A stretch of 63,170 bases of DNA from JBOCEF01 sp047610385 (GTDB taxonomy: Bacteria; Pseudomonadota; Alphaproteobacteria; Rhodobacterales; Rhodobacteraceae), in assembly GCA_047610385.1 (NCBI GenBank), contig JBLGAC010000021.1, forward strand, positions 1 to 63,170, given 5' to 3'. The notes beneath the pieces are model-generated. The model saw only the letters and a program-made list of their open reading frames with translations, had not been told where the DNA came from and did not search any database. Positions 52,376-61,685 of the stretch are shown piece after piece. The position numbers and the translations under genes were made by a program. Numbering within the stretch: position 1 is the first letter of the stretch; every line of letters starts with the position of its first letter.

Positions 52376-52922
52376 ACACAGCTGCCGCGCGGCGTTCATC
52401 GCGTGCGGCAGGGACTGGCCACCGCGCCTGATTGCCGCGCCGATCTGCCGGGGGGGGCATCGCGCTGATCTGCAACGTGATGCGCCGGTGCGGCGGGCGC
52501 CTGACATGTCGTTGCCAGCATGGGTTTATTCTGCGCTCTGGCACCTGATTGACCGCGCAGCGCGAAAACTGCGCCAGACTTGCGCAAACTCGGCGCGTCC
52601 GGGGCCTCGCCACCGCGGTCCGGGCATGGTTAATGTGGGGGTCCAAACGGTCGGTCTTCCATAATGACTGGCGCTTGGCATGTGGGCTGATCGCGCCCCG
52701 GGGTCGGTTCTGACGTTCGGGGGCGGCGCGGCGCGCGGGGCGCAGAACGCGCTGGTGGATCGACCGCCGTTGACTGATCGACGGGCCGCGCTGTCAAACC
52801 GGCGCGCGCGCTTGTGCGGCCTCGGATCGACAGCGTTGGCCGATAGGCTACCTTTACGGACGTTCGCGCTGCCCGCTTAGGGCGGCCCCAATACAATGTT
52901 TTCCGGCTCGGAGCCTTCGACC
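52376..52922. other. 547-nt gene-free region between pyrE and MAPEG gene
   Basis: Several frames stay open by composition, but none has a convincing start signal or protein-like content. It includes a run of eight G residues near 52450. It should contain the promoter of the MAPEG-pmbA-phosphatase operon, but I could not identify it. Confidence 0.4.
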
Positions 52923-53330
52923 ATGATATTTACCTCAGCGCTCGCCGCAGCGGCGCTCTATGCGGGCCTCAACACGCTGATCATTCTGGCTTTGTCGTTC
53001 GCGACGATTCGCCAGCGCCTGTCGCTGAAGGTTGACCTCGGCGATGGCGGGCATGCGCCGCTGGCGCGGGCGATCCGCGGCCATGGCAACGCGGCTGAGA
53101 CGATCCCTCTTGCCCTTGTGCTGCTGGTGCTGGTCGCGCTGGCTGGCGCGCCTGCCGCGGCAGTGCATGCGCTGGGTCTGGCGCTGACCGTTGGTCGGGC
53201 GCTGCATGGCTGGCATTTCACCCATGAAGGCGCGCCCATGTGGCAGCGCAAATACGGCATGCTGCTGACGCTGCTGGTGCTGATCTTCGCTGCGCTGGGC
53301 CTGATTGGCCACGCGCTCGGGTCGTTGTGA
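52923..53330 (+). CDS. MAPEG family membrane protein
   Basis: A 135-residue protein with four hydrophobic helices. The MAPEG signature is ARAIRGHGNAAETIPLALVLL near residue 45, and GRALHGWHFTH follows. MAPEG proteins are glutathione-dependent or eicosanoid-related membrane enzymes; bacterial roles are mostly unknown. CGGAG precedes ATG 52923 by nine bases. Its stop codon overlaps the pmbA start (TGATG). Confidence 0.9.
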   Translation: MIFTSALAAAALYAGLNTLIILALSFATIRQRLSLKVDLGDGGHAPLARAIRGHGNAAETIPLALVLLVLVALAGAPAAAVHALGLALTVGRALHGWHFTHEGAPMWQRKYGMLLTLLVLIFAALGLIGHALGSL

Positions 53331-54688
53331 TGGATCGCGCGCGCCACGAAGACCTCGCCGCCCAGCTGTTGCAGGCCGCACGCGCCGCGGGCGCTGAGGT
53401 GGCCGACGTCGTGATCGCCATGGGCGAGAGCCTGTCCGCCGAAACCCGCGACGGGCGGCTGGAGCATGCGGAGCGCGCCGAGGGCATTGACCTGGGCCTG
53501 CGGGTCCTGATCGGCCGCCGCCAAGCGTGCGCCGCTGCCTCTGACGCGCGGCCCGAAACCATGGCAGCCTTGGCCGAACGCGCTGTCGCCATGGCCAAGG
53601 CTGCGCCTGATGACCCGTGGTGCGGGCTGGCCGATCCGTCCCAGTTGGCCGCCGAAAATCTGCGCGATGCCCGGGCACTGCTGCTCGACGATCCGGCGGG
53701 CGCGCCCACGGCCGCAACGCTTGAGGCTGACGCGCTGGCGGCTGAGGCAGCATGCGCCGCGGTCAACGGCGTTGCTCAGGTCGGTGGGGCAGGTGCGTCC
53801 TGGTCCCGCACAGCGATTTATCTTGCGGCGACCAACGGGTTTTCGGGGGGCTATGCGCGGTCCCACGCATCAGTCTTTGCCTCCGGCATCGCCGGTGAGG
53901 GGCTGGGGATGGAGCGCGACCACGCCGCCGAAACCCGCCGCGCCCGCGGTGATCTGCCCTCGTCTGAGGCGATCGGGCACTTGGCCGGCATGCGCGCGGT
54001 GGAGCGTCTGAACCCGCGCCGCGCCCCCACCGGCCCAGTTCCGGTTCTGTTCGATCAGCGGGTGTCCGCGTCCCTGATCGGGCATCTGTCGGGCGCCATG
54101 AACGGGTCCAGCGTGGCGCGCGGGTCGTCATGGCTCAAGGACCGGATGGGGGATCTGGTGCTGCCCGAAGGCTTTGATCTGATTGAAGAACCGATGCGCA
54201 TCCACGGCCCCGGATCGCGCCCCTTTGACGGGGAAGGGATCAAGGCGCAGGACCGCATGATGATCGAGAACGGCCGCCTTATGGGCTGGACGCTGGATCT
54301 GGCCTCGGCGCGTCAGTTGGGGCTGAAGTCCAGCGGGAACGCGGGGCGGGGCATGGCCTCGCCGCCCTCGCCATCAGTGACCAATCTGCGGCTGAATGCG
54401 CCGGGACGCGACCGGGCGGCGATGCTGGCGTCCATGGGCACGGGGCTGCTGGTGACGTCGCTGATCGGCGCGTCGATCAATGCCAACACCGGCGATTACA
54501 GCCGCGGCGCCGCGGGGTTCTGGATTGAAAACGGTGAGATCGCCTATCCGGTGAATGAATTGACCATCGCTGGCAACCTCAATGCAATGCTGGCGGTGCT
54601 GGAGGCCGGGACCGACGCTGACCCCCATCGCGGCGCTGTGGTGCCGAGCCTTCTGGTCGCGCGGGGGTTGACCGTTGCCGGGGGTTGA
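53330..54688 (+). CDS. pmbA: TldD/PmbA family metalloprotease subunit (PmbA/TldE)
   Basis: A 452-residue PmbA/TldE homologue. N-terminal region with GAEVADVVIAMGESLSAETRDGRLE; C-terminal domain with FDQRVSASLIGHLSGAMNGSSVARGSSWL, INANTGDYSRGAAGFWIENGEI and NLNAML. PmbA pairs with the catalytic subunit TldD to cleave unfolded peptides, microcin B17 precursor and CcdA. tldD is not in the window. The gene overlaps the MAPEG gene by one base and the phosphatase gene by 14. Confidence 0.93.
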   Translation: MDRARHEDLAAQLLQAARAAGAEVADVVIAMGESLSAETRDGRLEHAERAEGIDLGLRVLIGRRQACAAASDARPETMAALAERAVAMAKAAPDDPWCGLADPSQLAAENLRDARALLLDDPAGAPTAATLEADALAAEAACAAVNGVAQVGGAGASWSRTAIYLAATNGFSGGYARSHASVFASGIAGEGLGMERDHAAETRRARGDLPSSEAIGHLAGMRAVERLNPRRAPTGPVPVLFDQRVSASLIGHLSGAMNGSSVARGSSWLKDRMGDLVLPEGFDLIEEPMRIHGPGSRPFDGEGIKAQDRMMIENGRLMGWTLDLASARQLGLKSSGNAGRGMASPPSPSVTNLRLNAPGRDRAAMLASMGTGLLVTSLIGASINANTGDYSRGAAGFWIENGEIAYPVNELTIAGNLNAMLAVLEAGTDADPHRGAVVPSLLVARGLTVAGG

Positions 54689-55556
54689 TCCCTCGCTGGG
54701 GGGCGTCGCTGGGGGCGATCCGTGTGGGGGGGATCCGTCTGGGGGCATCTGGGCCGATGATCTGGCGCTGTTGCTGGATGCCGCCAAGGACGCGGGCGAC
54801 ATCGCCATGCGCCATTTCCGCCGCGACCCGAAAAGCTGGGACAAGGCAGGCGGGCTTGGCCCCGTGTCGGAGGCAGATCTGGAGGTCGACGACATGCTGC
54901 GCGCCCGCCTGATCACGGCGCGCCCGGACCATGGCTGGCTGTCTGAGGAAACCGAAGACGACCGCGCCCGTCTGACCTGCGCGCGGACCTTCATCATCGA
55001 TCCGATCGACGGCACCCGTGCCTTCATCGCCGGAGAGACCGGGTTCAGCCACGCGCTGGCTTTGTCGGTGGGCGGCGCGGTGCGGGTCGGTGTGGTGCAT
55101 CTGCCCGCGCGCGGTGAAACATATTGGGCTGCTGAGGGCTGCGGCGCCTTCATGAACGGCGTGCCCGTCGCGCCATCGGCCTGCACCGACCCGGACGCAG
55201 CGCAGCTGCTGGTGTCCAAGCCCCATCTGGCGGCGGAACACTGGCCTGGCGGCGCCCCGGCGGGTGGGCCGCATTTCCGCCCCTCGCTGGCCTGGCGGCT
55301 GTGCCTGGTGGCGGCAGGGCGCTTTGACGGCATGCTGACCCTGCGCCCAGCCTGGGAATGGGACGTGGCGGCAGGCGATCTGATCGTGCGTGAGGCGGGG
55401 GCCGAGGTCACCGACCGCGACGGCGCGCGCGCGGTCTATAATGCTGAACATCCCCGGGTTCACGGCATGCTGGCCGCGCCCGGCCCGCTTCACGCCGCGT
55501 TGCGCGCGCGGATGGCCCCGCCTGGTGGCGCGGCGGGTGGTGGCGGCGCGCTCTGA
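54675..55556 (+). CDS. Inositol monophosphatase-family phosphatase (CysQ-like), TTG start
   Basis: A 293-residue Mg-dependent phosphatase. Metal-site motifs: LSEETEDD, IIDPIDGTRAFIAG and WEWDVAAGDLIVREAGAEV. These fit 3'(2'),5'-bisphosphate nucleotidase or inositol/histidinol phosphatases. An in-frame stop at 54669-54671 means translation must begin at TTG 54675 or an internal codon. No ATG or GTG is available before the fold, and the first ~25 residues are a glycine/proline-rich repeat of a GGGGGATCCG-like unit. It overlaps pmbA by 14 nt. Confidence 0.82.
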   Translation: MPGVDPSLGGVAGGDPCGGDPSGGIWADDLALLLDAAKDAGDIAMRHFRRDPKSWDKAGGLGPVSEADLEVDDMLRARLITARPDHGWLSEETEDDRARLTCARTFIIDPIDGTRAFIAGETGFSHALALSVGGAVRVGVVHLPARGETYWAAEGCGAFMNGVPVAPSACTDPDAAQLLVSKPHLAAEHWPGGAPAGGPHFRPSLAWRLCLVAAGRFDGMLTLRPAWEWDVAAGDLIVREAGAEVTDRDGARAVYNAEHPRVHGMLAAPGPLHAALRARMAPPGGAAGGGGAL

Positions 55557-55895
55557 CCCCAGGCGCGGCCTCGGGGGGCATCGAGCCCCCGCTCAGCCGG
55601 GCGCGCCCTGCGGCGCGCTGCGCGCCGATCCGACCGTTGCGATCTTGTGTGGCGTCGGGCAGGGGTGCGCGCGGCCCCTTTGGGCGCGCCGGACCGATGC
55701 GGGGTCAATCCCGGCAAGGGCCGCTTTTGGCCAACGCGCGCCGTCCGTCGACTGCGGCAGGACCGCAGATTGACCGGGCCGCATCCGCGCGTTAGGTCGG
55801 AGCGCGTGGTGGCGCGGGCCTGTCGTCTGCTGTCCCTGCGGCCTTGCCTTGGTGCGCCCGGCCCGATGCCGCCCCAGTTTCAAGAGGACCTTCCG
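55557..55895. other. 339-nt intergenic region before the lipid A operon
   Basis: GC-rich, with small inverted repeats such as CTGCGG...CCGCAG near 55751-55767. No gene is recognised. It presumably holds the promoter of the DUF4170-lpxK operon. Confidence 0.4.
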
Positions 55896-56138
55896 ATGAC
55901 CCAGCTTTTGCATCTTGTCTTCGGTGGAGCGCTTTCGGATCCGCAGGCGAACACCTTCGCGGACGTCAGCAAGATTGACATCGTCGGGATGTACCCCAAC
56001 TACGCCTCTGCCTACGACGCATGGAAATCGGCCGCGCAGCGCACTGTGGATGATGCGCATATGCGTTACTTCATCGCCCATATTCACCGTCTTCAGGACG
56101 AGGAAACCGAGGCCAGCCCCACCGTTGCTCTGCGCTGA
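55896..56138 (+). CDS. DUF4170 family protein
   Basis: An 80-residue protein matching DUF4170 end to end: MTQLLHLVFGGALSDPQANTF, IDIVGMYPNYASAYDAWKSAA and DDAHMRYFIAHIHRL. GAGGA lies eight bases before ATG 55896; upstream frame extension is not family-like. It starts a same-strand cluster of lipid A/Kdo genes, a conserved alphaproteobacterial context. Function is unknown; a link to outer-membrane lipid synthesis is suggested only by position. Confidence 0.88.
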   Translation: MTQLLHLVFGGALSDPQANTFADVSKIDIVGMYPNYASAYDAWKSAAQRTVDDAHMRYFIAHIHRLQDEETEASPTVALR

Positions 56139-56159
56139 GCGGGGGACGGAGGCGACATC

Positions 56160-56942
56160 ATGGCAAGCGCGCTGCGCACCATACGGTCCTCGCGCCTGTT
56201 GCGCGCTGTCGTCGCCTCGCTGGGCGCCGTCTACATTCGGCTGGTCGGGTGGACGGTGCGGTGGGACCATGTCGGGCAGGCCAATCGCGATGCGATCCGG
56301 TCCGGCAAGGGCCGCTATCTGGTGCCTGTCTGGCATGGGCGGCTGCTGGCGATCCCCACCCAGAAGTCCCGCGCGCTGAACGCTCATGCGCTGATCTCAG
56401 CCAATCGTGACGGCGACATCATCGCGGCCTGCGTGGCCAAATTCAACGTGCCCTCGGTGCGTGGATCGTCCTGGAACAAGGACAAGGCGGACCGCGACAA
56501 GGGTGGGCGTGAGGCGATGGAGGCCGCGCGTGCGCTGTTGTCGCGCCATGAGAACATTACCGTGGTGCTGACCCCCGACGGCCCGCGCGGGCCCCGGATG
56601 CGGTGCCAAAAGGGGGTCGCTGCGCTGTCGGCCACGACCGGAACGCCGGTGATGCCGTTTGCCTTCGCCACACGGCGGGCCAAGGTGCTGCGCAGCTGGG
56701 ATCGCTTCATGATCCCGTTCCCCTTTGACCGCGGCGTGGCGGTGTTCTGCGATCCGATCCCGGCCCCGGCGCAGGGCGATCCCGCATCGTTGGAGGCACA
56801 TCGCCTGGCCATTGAGGCCGCATTGCTGGCCGCCACGCACCGCGCCGATCTGATGTGCGGCCGCGCCCCGGTGGTCCCCGACATGACCTCTGCATTCGAT
56901 GGCGCCGGTCTTGCCCCCTGGCCGCCTGCGGACCGGGCATGA
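56160..56942 (+). CDS. DUF374 lysophospholipid acyltransferase-like protein
   Basis: A 260-residue protein of the DUF374/LPLAT group. Membrane-associated N-terminus (LRAVVASLGAVYIRLVGWTVRW), then VPVWHGRLLAIP, ISANRDGDIIA, VRGSSW and LTPDGPRGPRMRCQKGVAALSA. It ends in an ATGA overlap with waaA. The context suggests an acyl transfer in lipid A or phospholipid metabolism, but the substrate has not been shown for this family. Confidence 0.88.
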   Translation: MASALRTIRSSRLLRAVVASLGAVYIRLVGWTVRWDHVGQANRDAIRSGKGRYLVPVWHGRLLAIPTQKSRALNAHALISANRDGDIIAACVAKFNVPSVRGSSWNKDKADRDKGGREAMEAARALLSRHENITVVLTPDGPRGPRMRCQKGVAALSATTGTPVMPFAFATRRAKVLRSWDRFMIPFPFDRGVAVFCDPIPAPAQGDPASLEAHRLAIEAALLAATHRADLMCGRAPVVPDMTSAFDGAGLAPWPPADRA

Positions 56943-58225
56943 GCGCCGCGCTTATGCTGTATCGCGCGCTGTCGGCGTTGGCCGCCGGGCCTGCGCGCTT
57001 GCTGCTGGCCCGGCGGCTGAAGCGCGGCAAGGAAGACCCCGCGCGGATCGCTGAGCGGCTTGGCCATGCCTCTGCCCCGCGCCCGGCAGGCCCGCTGGTG
57101 TGGCTGCATGGGGCGAGCGTTGGCGAATCCCTATCCTTGCTGACCTTGATTGAGGCATTGCGCGCGGCGCGGCCTGATCTGTCGGTGCTGATGACAACGG
57201 GGACTGTCACCTCAGCGCATTTGATGGCGGCGCGGTTGCCCAAAGGCGCGCTGCACCAGTTCGTGCCCTTGGATGTCGGCCCGGCGGTGGCGCGGTTTTT
57301 GGATCATTGGCGGCCCGATCTGGCGATCTGGGCCGAAAGCGAATTGTGGCCACGTCTGGTCACCGACACTCATGCGCGCGGCGTGCCAATGGCGCTGGTG
57401 AACGCGCGGATGTCCCAAGGGTCTGCGCGCAACTGGCGCCGCTTTGCGCCGGGGATGGCGCGGGCGCTGCTGGGGGCGTTCGATGCGGTCGGCGCGCAGG
57501 ATGACGCGATCGCGGCGCGGCTGGCAGCTTTGGGCACCCGCGCGCCGATGGTGACCGGGACGCTGAAGGGCGGCGTGGCCCCCCCTGATCTGCCTGATGT
57601 GCGCGCTGCGATGGCGCAGGCCGTCGCGGGGCGTCCCATATGGCTTGCCGCCTCAACCCATGAGGGAGAGGAGGCTTTGGTCGCCGAGGCGCACCGCATC
57701 GCCGCGTCCTGCGTGCCGGGGCTGCTGACCCTGATTGCGCCGCGCCACCCTGACCGCGGGCCTGCCATCGCCGCGCTGCTGACGGCGGCGGGGATGCAGG
57801 TGTCGCGGCGGGGCACTGGGCACGACCTGCCGGGGCCGGGCGATGAGGTCCATATCCTCGACACATTGGGCGAGATGGGCGCGTGGCTGCGCCTGGCACC
57901 CGCGGCGTTCATCGGCGGATCGCTGGTTCGCGTGGGTGGGCACAACCCGCATGAACCCGCCGCCTTGGGCACCGCAATTCTGCACGGGCCGCATGTGGCG
58001 AATTTTGCGCCCGATTACGCGGCGTTGGATGGCGCGGGCGGCGCGGTGCAGGTCGGCGCCGATCTGGGCGATGCGGTCGCGCGCCTGCTGACCGACCCCG
58101 CCGCGCGCGACGCGATGACCATGGCCGCCCGCGCCGCCTTGCCCGATGGGAGCGCCGCGCGCGCCGCGACCATGGCGTTGCTGACCCCGTTGCTGCCGCC
58201 CAAAGCCCGCAGGTCAGGGCCATGA
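56939..58225 (+). CDS. waaA: 3-deoxy-D-manno-octulosonic acid (Kdo) transferase
   Basis: A 428-residue glycosyltransferase adding Kdo to lipid A precursor at the inner membrane. Motifs: LVWLHGASVGESLSLL with the acceptor-site acidic residue, AIWAESELWPRLV, LAASTHEGEE, and VRVGGHNPHEPAALG. The ATG overlaps the preceding stop codon and the 3' end overlaps lpxK (ATGA at both junctions). Confidence 0.95.
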   Translation: MSAALMLYRALSALAAGPARLLLARRLKRGKEDPARIAERLGHASAPRPAGPLVWLHGASVGESLSLLTLIEALRAARPDLSVLMTTGTVTSAHLMAARLPKGALHQFVPLDVGPAVARFLDHWRPDLAIWAESELWPRLVTDTHARGVPMALVNARMSQGSARNWRRFAPGMARALLGAFDAVGAQDDAIAARLAALGTRAPMVTGTLKGGVAPPDLPDVRAAMAQAVAGRPIWLAASTHEGEEALVAEAHRIAASCVPGLLTLIAPRHPDRGPAIAALLTAAGMQVSRRGTGHDLPGPGDEVHILDTLGEMGAWLRLAPAAFIGGSLVRVGGHNPHEPAALGTAILHGPHVANFAPDYAALDGAGGAVQVGADLGDAVARLLTDPAARDAMTMAARAALPDGSAARAATMALLTPLLPPKARRSGP

Positions 58226-59226
58226 TGCGTGCGCCCCGCTTTTGGTCCAATCCGCCGGACCGGCCGGGGTTTTGGGCGCGTGTGTTGTCGCCGCTGGGCG
58301 CGATTTACGCCGCCGCCACCGCGCGCCGCGTGGCGCGCCCGCCCGACTGGCGCGCGCCAGTTCCGGTGATCTGCATTGGCAATCTGACCGCGGGCGGCGC
58401 GGGAAAGACCCCGACCGCGATCGCCGTGCTGGAACGCCTGACCGCCATGGGCGTCGTGGCCCATGCGGTCACCCGCGGCCATGGCGGGACCGCCGGGCAC
58501 ACCGCCCCCCACCGGGTTTCAATGTCGGACGATCCGGCGCTGACGGGGGATGAACCGCAATTGCTTGCCGCCTTTGCGCCGGTCTGGGTCAGCGCGGACC
58601 GCGCGCTGGGGGCCCGCGCGGCGGTGGCGGCGGGGGCCGGGGCGATCGTTCTTGATGACGGGTTCCAGAACCCGGGGCTGGCCAAGGATCTGTCGATCCT
58701 CGTGGTGGATGCGCAAACCTGCTTTGGCAATGGCCGCCCGATCCCCGCCGGGCCGCTGCGCGAACATGTCCCCGCCGGGCTGGCGCGCGCCGATGCGGTT
58801 GCGCTGCTTGGGCCGGGCGACGCGCAGGACCAGGCCCTGGCGCAATGGCCGGGTCTGGCCGCGCGCCCGGTTCTGCGCGGGCAGGTCGTGCCGCGAGAGA
58901 TCGGCATTGATTGGGCGGGCCAGCGGGTGATTGCCTTTGCAGGCATCGCCCGGCCTGAGAAATTCTTTGCGACCCTGCGCGGTCTGGGCGTCGATCTGGT
59001 TGGCGCGCACGGGTTTCCCGACCACGCGGCGTTCCCGCCCCGCGTCCTCAGACGCCTGAGCGCCGCGGCCGACCGCGCGGGCGCGATGCTGGTGACCACG
59101 GAAAAGGACGCGGTGCGGCTGCCCGCGTCGTTCCGCGGGCGCGCCATGCCCCTGCCGGTGCATCTGTTGTGGGATGATGAGGATGCGCTGACCGCGCTGC
59201 TGGTGCCCCTGTTCGACCGGAGCTGA
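58222..59226 (+). CDS. lpxK: Tetraacyldisaccharide 4'-kinase
   Basis: A 334-residue P-loop kinase phosphorylating the lipid A disaccharide at the 4' position. An N-terminal membrane-associated helix (RVLSPLGAIYAAATARR) precedes Walker A in IGNLTAGGAGKTPTAI (about residues 52-67). VLDDGFQNPGLAKDL and the C-terminal VTTEKDAVRLP follow. It is the last gene of the operon, followed by a strong terminator. The order DUF4170-DUF374-waaA-lpxK is common in Rhodobacteraceae. Confidence 0.95.
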   Translation: MMRAPRFWSNPPDRPGFWARVLSPLGAIYAAATARRVARPPDWRAPVPVICIGNLTAGGAGKTPTAIAVLERLTAMGVVAHAVTRGHGGTAGHTAPHRVSMSDDPALTGDEPQLLAAFAPVWVSADRALGARAAVAAGAGAIVLDDGFQNPGLAKDLSILVVDAQTCFGNGRPIPAGPLREHVPAGLARADAVALLGPGDAQDQALAQWPGLAARPVLRGQVVPREIGIDWAGQRVIAFAGIARPEKFFATLRGLGVDLVGAHGFPDHAAFPPRVLRRLSAAADRAGAMLVTTEKDAVRLPASFRGRAMPLPVHLLWDDEDALTALLVPLFDRS

Positions 59227-59249
59227 GGGCATTTGAATGCCAATTATGC

Positions 59250-59259
59250 GCATTAATGC
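59250..59259. other. AT-rich palindrome GCATTAATGC
   Basis: A perfect 10-bp palindrome in an AT-rich patch just after lpxK. It could be an operator half-site pair, but no gene starts close to it on the plus strand. Confidence 0.25.
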
Positions 59260-59385
59260 ACGCGATAATTGTCATGACTTCGCCACATTCAGACCAAATA
59301 TCCGCCCGATGCATGACGATGAAGAACATTGTCCCTTGGGGGTCAATTTTTCGGGCTATTTTTTGTATTTCTACAGTCTCAACTT

Positions 59386-59437
59386 TGAGGCGCGCCGGCA
59401 CCATTTATGTGCCATCAGGCGCGCCTCAGCCTTTTTT
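59386..59437 (+). terminator. Strong intrinsic terminator of the lipid A operon
   Basis: An outer 11-bp stem (TGAGGCGCGCC with GGCGCGCCTCA) and an inner 5-bp stem (GGCAC with GTGCC), separated by an ATCA bulge. It is followed by GCC and six T residues. It stands 160 nt past lpxK and 136 nt before the NosR-family gene. Confidence 0.85.
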
Positions 59438-59573
59438 CAGGGGCTGCTTCGCCATCGCCTCATCCAGACATTGCAGGGGGCGCTTAACAATTCATGCGCC
59501 ATTTTTCAGCCACCGCTGTCCAGCCCACCAAAGTGCTATGGCCCGCCGCGGCGCGCCCTGCTAGCGCAGAGGC

Positions 59574-61685
59574 ATGAAACAGCGTTCCGCCTTGATCCTG
59601 CGCGTCGCCCTCGTCTTGTTGGCGCTGGCCGTGTCGTGCCTGCCGCTCAGGGCCCAGGATGACGGTTTGCTCACCAAGGATGCGCTTGGTGCGATGATTG
59701 AGCCGCCCTACCAATTGGGCGAACGCCTGTCCGATGACGGGGTCTGGAGCATCGTCAACCTTGACGGTAAGGATGCGGGATACGTTTTTCAGACCGCTCC
59801 GCTGGCCCCGATCCCGGGGTTTTCCGGCGCGCCGATCGACATGCTGGTGACGCTGGACCGCGAGGGGCGGTTCATCGACGTTGAATTGCTGCACCATAAC
59901 GAACCTATCTTCGTCTCGGGCCTTGGCACGGCGCCGCTGCATGAATTCCTCAGCCAATATCAGGGCCTGTCCATCGCCGACGCGATCACCGTCGGGGTCC
60001 CTTATGGTGAGGGGGGGCAGGGCTCCGACATGGTGTTCCTGAACGGGGTCACCAAGGCGACCGCCTCAGTGCGAATAGCGCATGAAAGCATCCTTGGGGC
60101 CGCGTATCATGTGGCGCGGGCGCGGATGCCGGGTATGGGCGGCGGGCCTCCCAAGACCCCCGATCCGGACGTGGTTGAGCCGCTGACATGGGACGATCTG
60201 ATCGCCCAAGGCATTGCGCGCCGTCGTCTGGTGACCAATGCCGAGGTGGACGCCGCCTTCGCGAGCACCTTGTGGAAAGATGATGACGCCGAGGCGCGCG
60301 AAGACCCGCGCGGCGTCTACCTTGACCTTATGGTGGTTGATCTTGGCCCGCCCTCAGTCGCCCGCGCGGCACTGGGCGTGGCGGGGTTCGCAGAACTGCA
60401 GGAATTCCTGACGATTTCGCGCCATGATGAGCCGATTTTGGTGATGGATTACGGCCGCCATGGCCTGCTGTCGCCTGATTTCGTGCGCAACACCGCGCCG
60501 GACTGGCTGTCGGCGCGCCAGGGCGGTCTGCCAGTGGCGCTGCGCGATGCGGATCTGCTGGCCGATCTGGCGCCTGACGTGCCCGAGCCGACCGCCTATG
60601 TGATCCTGCGCACGGACCGGCGGCTTGGCTTTGATCCGACCGCGGAATGGGACCTTGCGGTCCGCGCCCTGCGCGCCCATGGCAGTTTCCGGCCTGAGAT
60701 CGGATCGACCGATTTCACCATCGCGTCACAATCCCCGGCACGGTTCTTCGCCGAACCGGTCGCCGCCGCGCCCCGCCGCCCGGTTTGGGTTGAGGCGTTT
60801 TTGGAACGGCGCGTCGATCTGGCGGTGCTGGTGATCGGGCTTTTGGGTCTGGGCGGCGCCTTGGCCTTTGGGCAATCGGCGGTGGCGGCGCTGAAGCGGT
60901 TCACCGCGCTCAGGCTGGTCACGTTGACCGGGGTCATCGTGTTCATCGGCTGGTGGGGGCAGGGGCAATTGTCGATTGTCACGCCGCTGGCGGTGCTGCG
61001 CGCGGCGGTGGATGGCGGGTCCTTCACGTTCCTTTTGTATGACCCGTTCAGCCTGGTGATCTGGGGCGCGGCGATCGCCGGGTTTGTGGTCTGGGGGCGT
61101 GGGTTTTTCTGCGGCTGGCTTTGCCCTTACGGCGCGATGCAGGAACTGACGCACCACGCGGGCCGCCTGATTGGCCTGCGCCAGATCCGGGTTCCCGCAC
61201 GCTGGGACGCGCGGCTGAAAAAGGTGAAATACGCCGTGCTGGCCGCGCTGGCGGTGGCGGTGCTGATCTCACCCGCCGCGACCGACGCGATGGTGGAGGT
61301 TGAGCCCTTCAAGACCGCCGTCACCACCTATTTCCTGCGCGACTGGGGCCATGTGCTTTACGCCGTGTTCTGGCTGGTGCTGGGCATGAGCGTGTTCAAA
61401 GGCTTTTGCCGCTATGTCTGCCCGCTGGGGGCGCTGATGGCGCTGGGCGGTTTGCTGCGGGGGCGTGACTGGATCCCGCGGCGGCAGGGATGCGGGACGC
61501 CATGCCAGCTTTGCGCCGTGAAATGCCGCTATCAGGCAATCGCGAAATCAGGTGCGGTGCAGTATGATGAATGCTTCCAGTGCCTCGATTGCGTGACGAT
61601 CCATGACGACCCCAAACAATGCGTGCCGCTGATCGTGGCCGCCAAAAAAGCCCGCAAATTGCGGATCCCGCAGGCCGCGGAATGA
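59574..61685 (+). CDS. NosR/NirI family membrane iron-sulphur flavoprotein
   Basis: A 703-residue protein of NosR architecture. It has a signal peptide (to about residue 27), a periplasmic FMN-binding domain with probable flavin-attachment site NGVTKATAS (157-165), and several transmembrane helices. Two CxxxCP motifs follow (C513/C517 and C612/C616). The C-terminal ferredoxin domain has cysteines 640, 644, 647, 651 and 667, 670, 673, 683. NosR feeds electrons to nitrous oxide reductase; NirI is its paralogue. Neither nosZ nor other nos genes lie beside it. It overlaps an apbE gene by ATGA. Confidence 0.88.
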   Translation: MKQRSALILRVALVLLALAVSCLPLRAQDDGLLTKDALGAMIEPPYQLGERLSDDGVWSIVNLDGKDAGYVFQTAPLAPIPGFSGAPIDMLVTLDREGRFIDVELLHHNEPIFVSGLGTAPLHEFLSQYQGLSIADAITVGVPYGEGGQGSDMVFLNGVTKATASVRIAHESILGAAYHVARARMPGMGGGPPKTPDPDVVEPLTWDDLIAQGIARRRLVTNAEVDAAFASTLWKDDDAEAREDPRGVYLDLMVVDLGPPSVARAALGVAGFAELQEFLTISRHDEPILVMDYGRHGLLSPDFVRNTAPDWLSARQGGLPVALRDADLLADLAPDVPEPTAYVILRTDRRLGFDPTAEWDLAVRALRAHGSFRPEIGSTDFTIASQSPARFFAEPVAAAPRRPVWVEAFLERRVDLAVLVIGLLGLGGALAFGQSAVAALKRFTALRLVTLTGVIVFIGWWGQGQLSIVTPLAVLRAAVDGGSFTFLLYDPFSLVIWGAAIAGFVVWGRGFFCGWLCPYGAMQELTHHAGRLIGLRQIRVPARWDARLKKVKYAVLAALAVAVLISPAATDAMVEVEPFKTAVTTYFLRDWGHVLYAVFWLVLGMSVFKGFCRYVCPLGALMALGGLLRGRDWIPRRQGCGTPCQLCAVKCRYQAIAKSGAVQYDECFQCLDCVTIHDDPKQCVPLIVAAKKARKLRIPQAAE

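Noticed and set aside
55650..55770. tRNA-like short inverted repeats before the DUF4170 gene
   Set aside because: No TTC-containing T-loop with a matching acceptor stem; the pieces do not fold into a cloverleaf.
59227..59385. FNR/Dnr-type box upstream of the NosR-family gene
   Set aside because: I searched for a TTGAT-N4-ATCAA-like dyad and saw only the unrelated GCATTAATGC palindrome, which lies upstream of the terminator.
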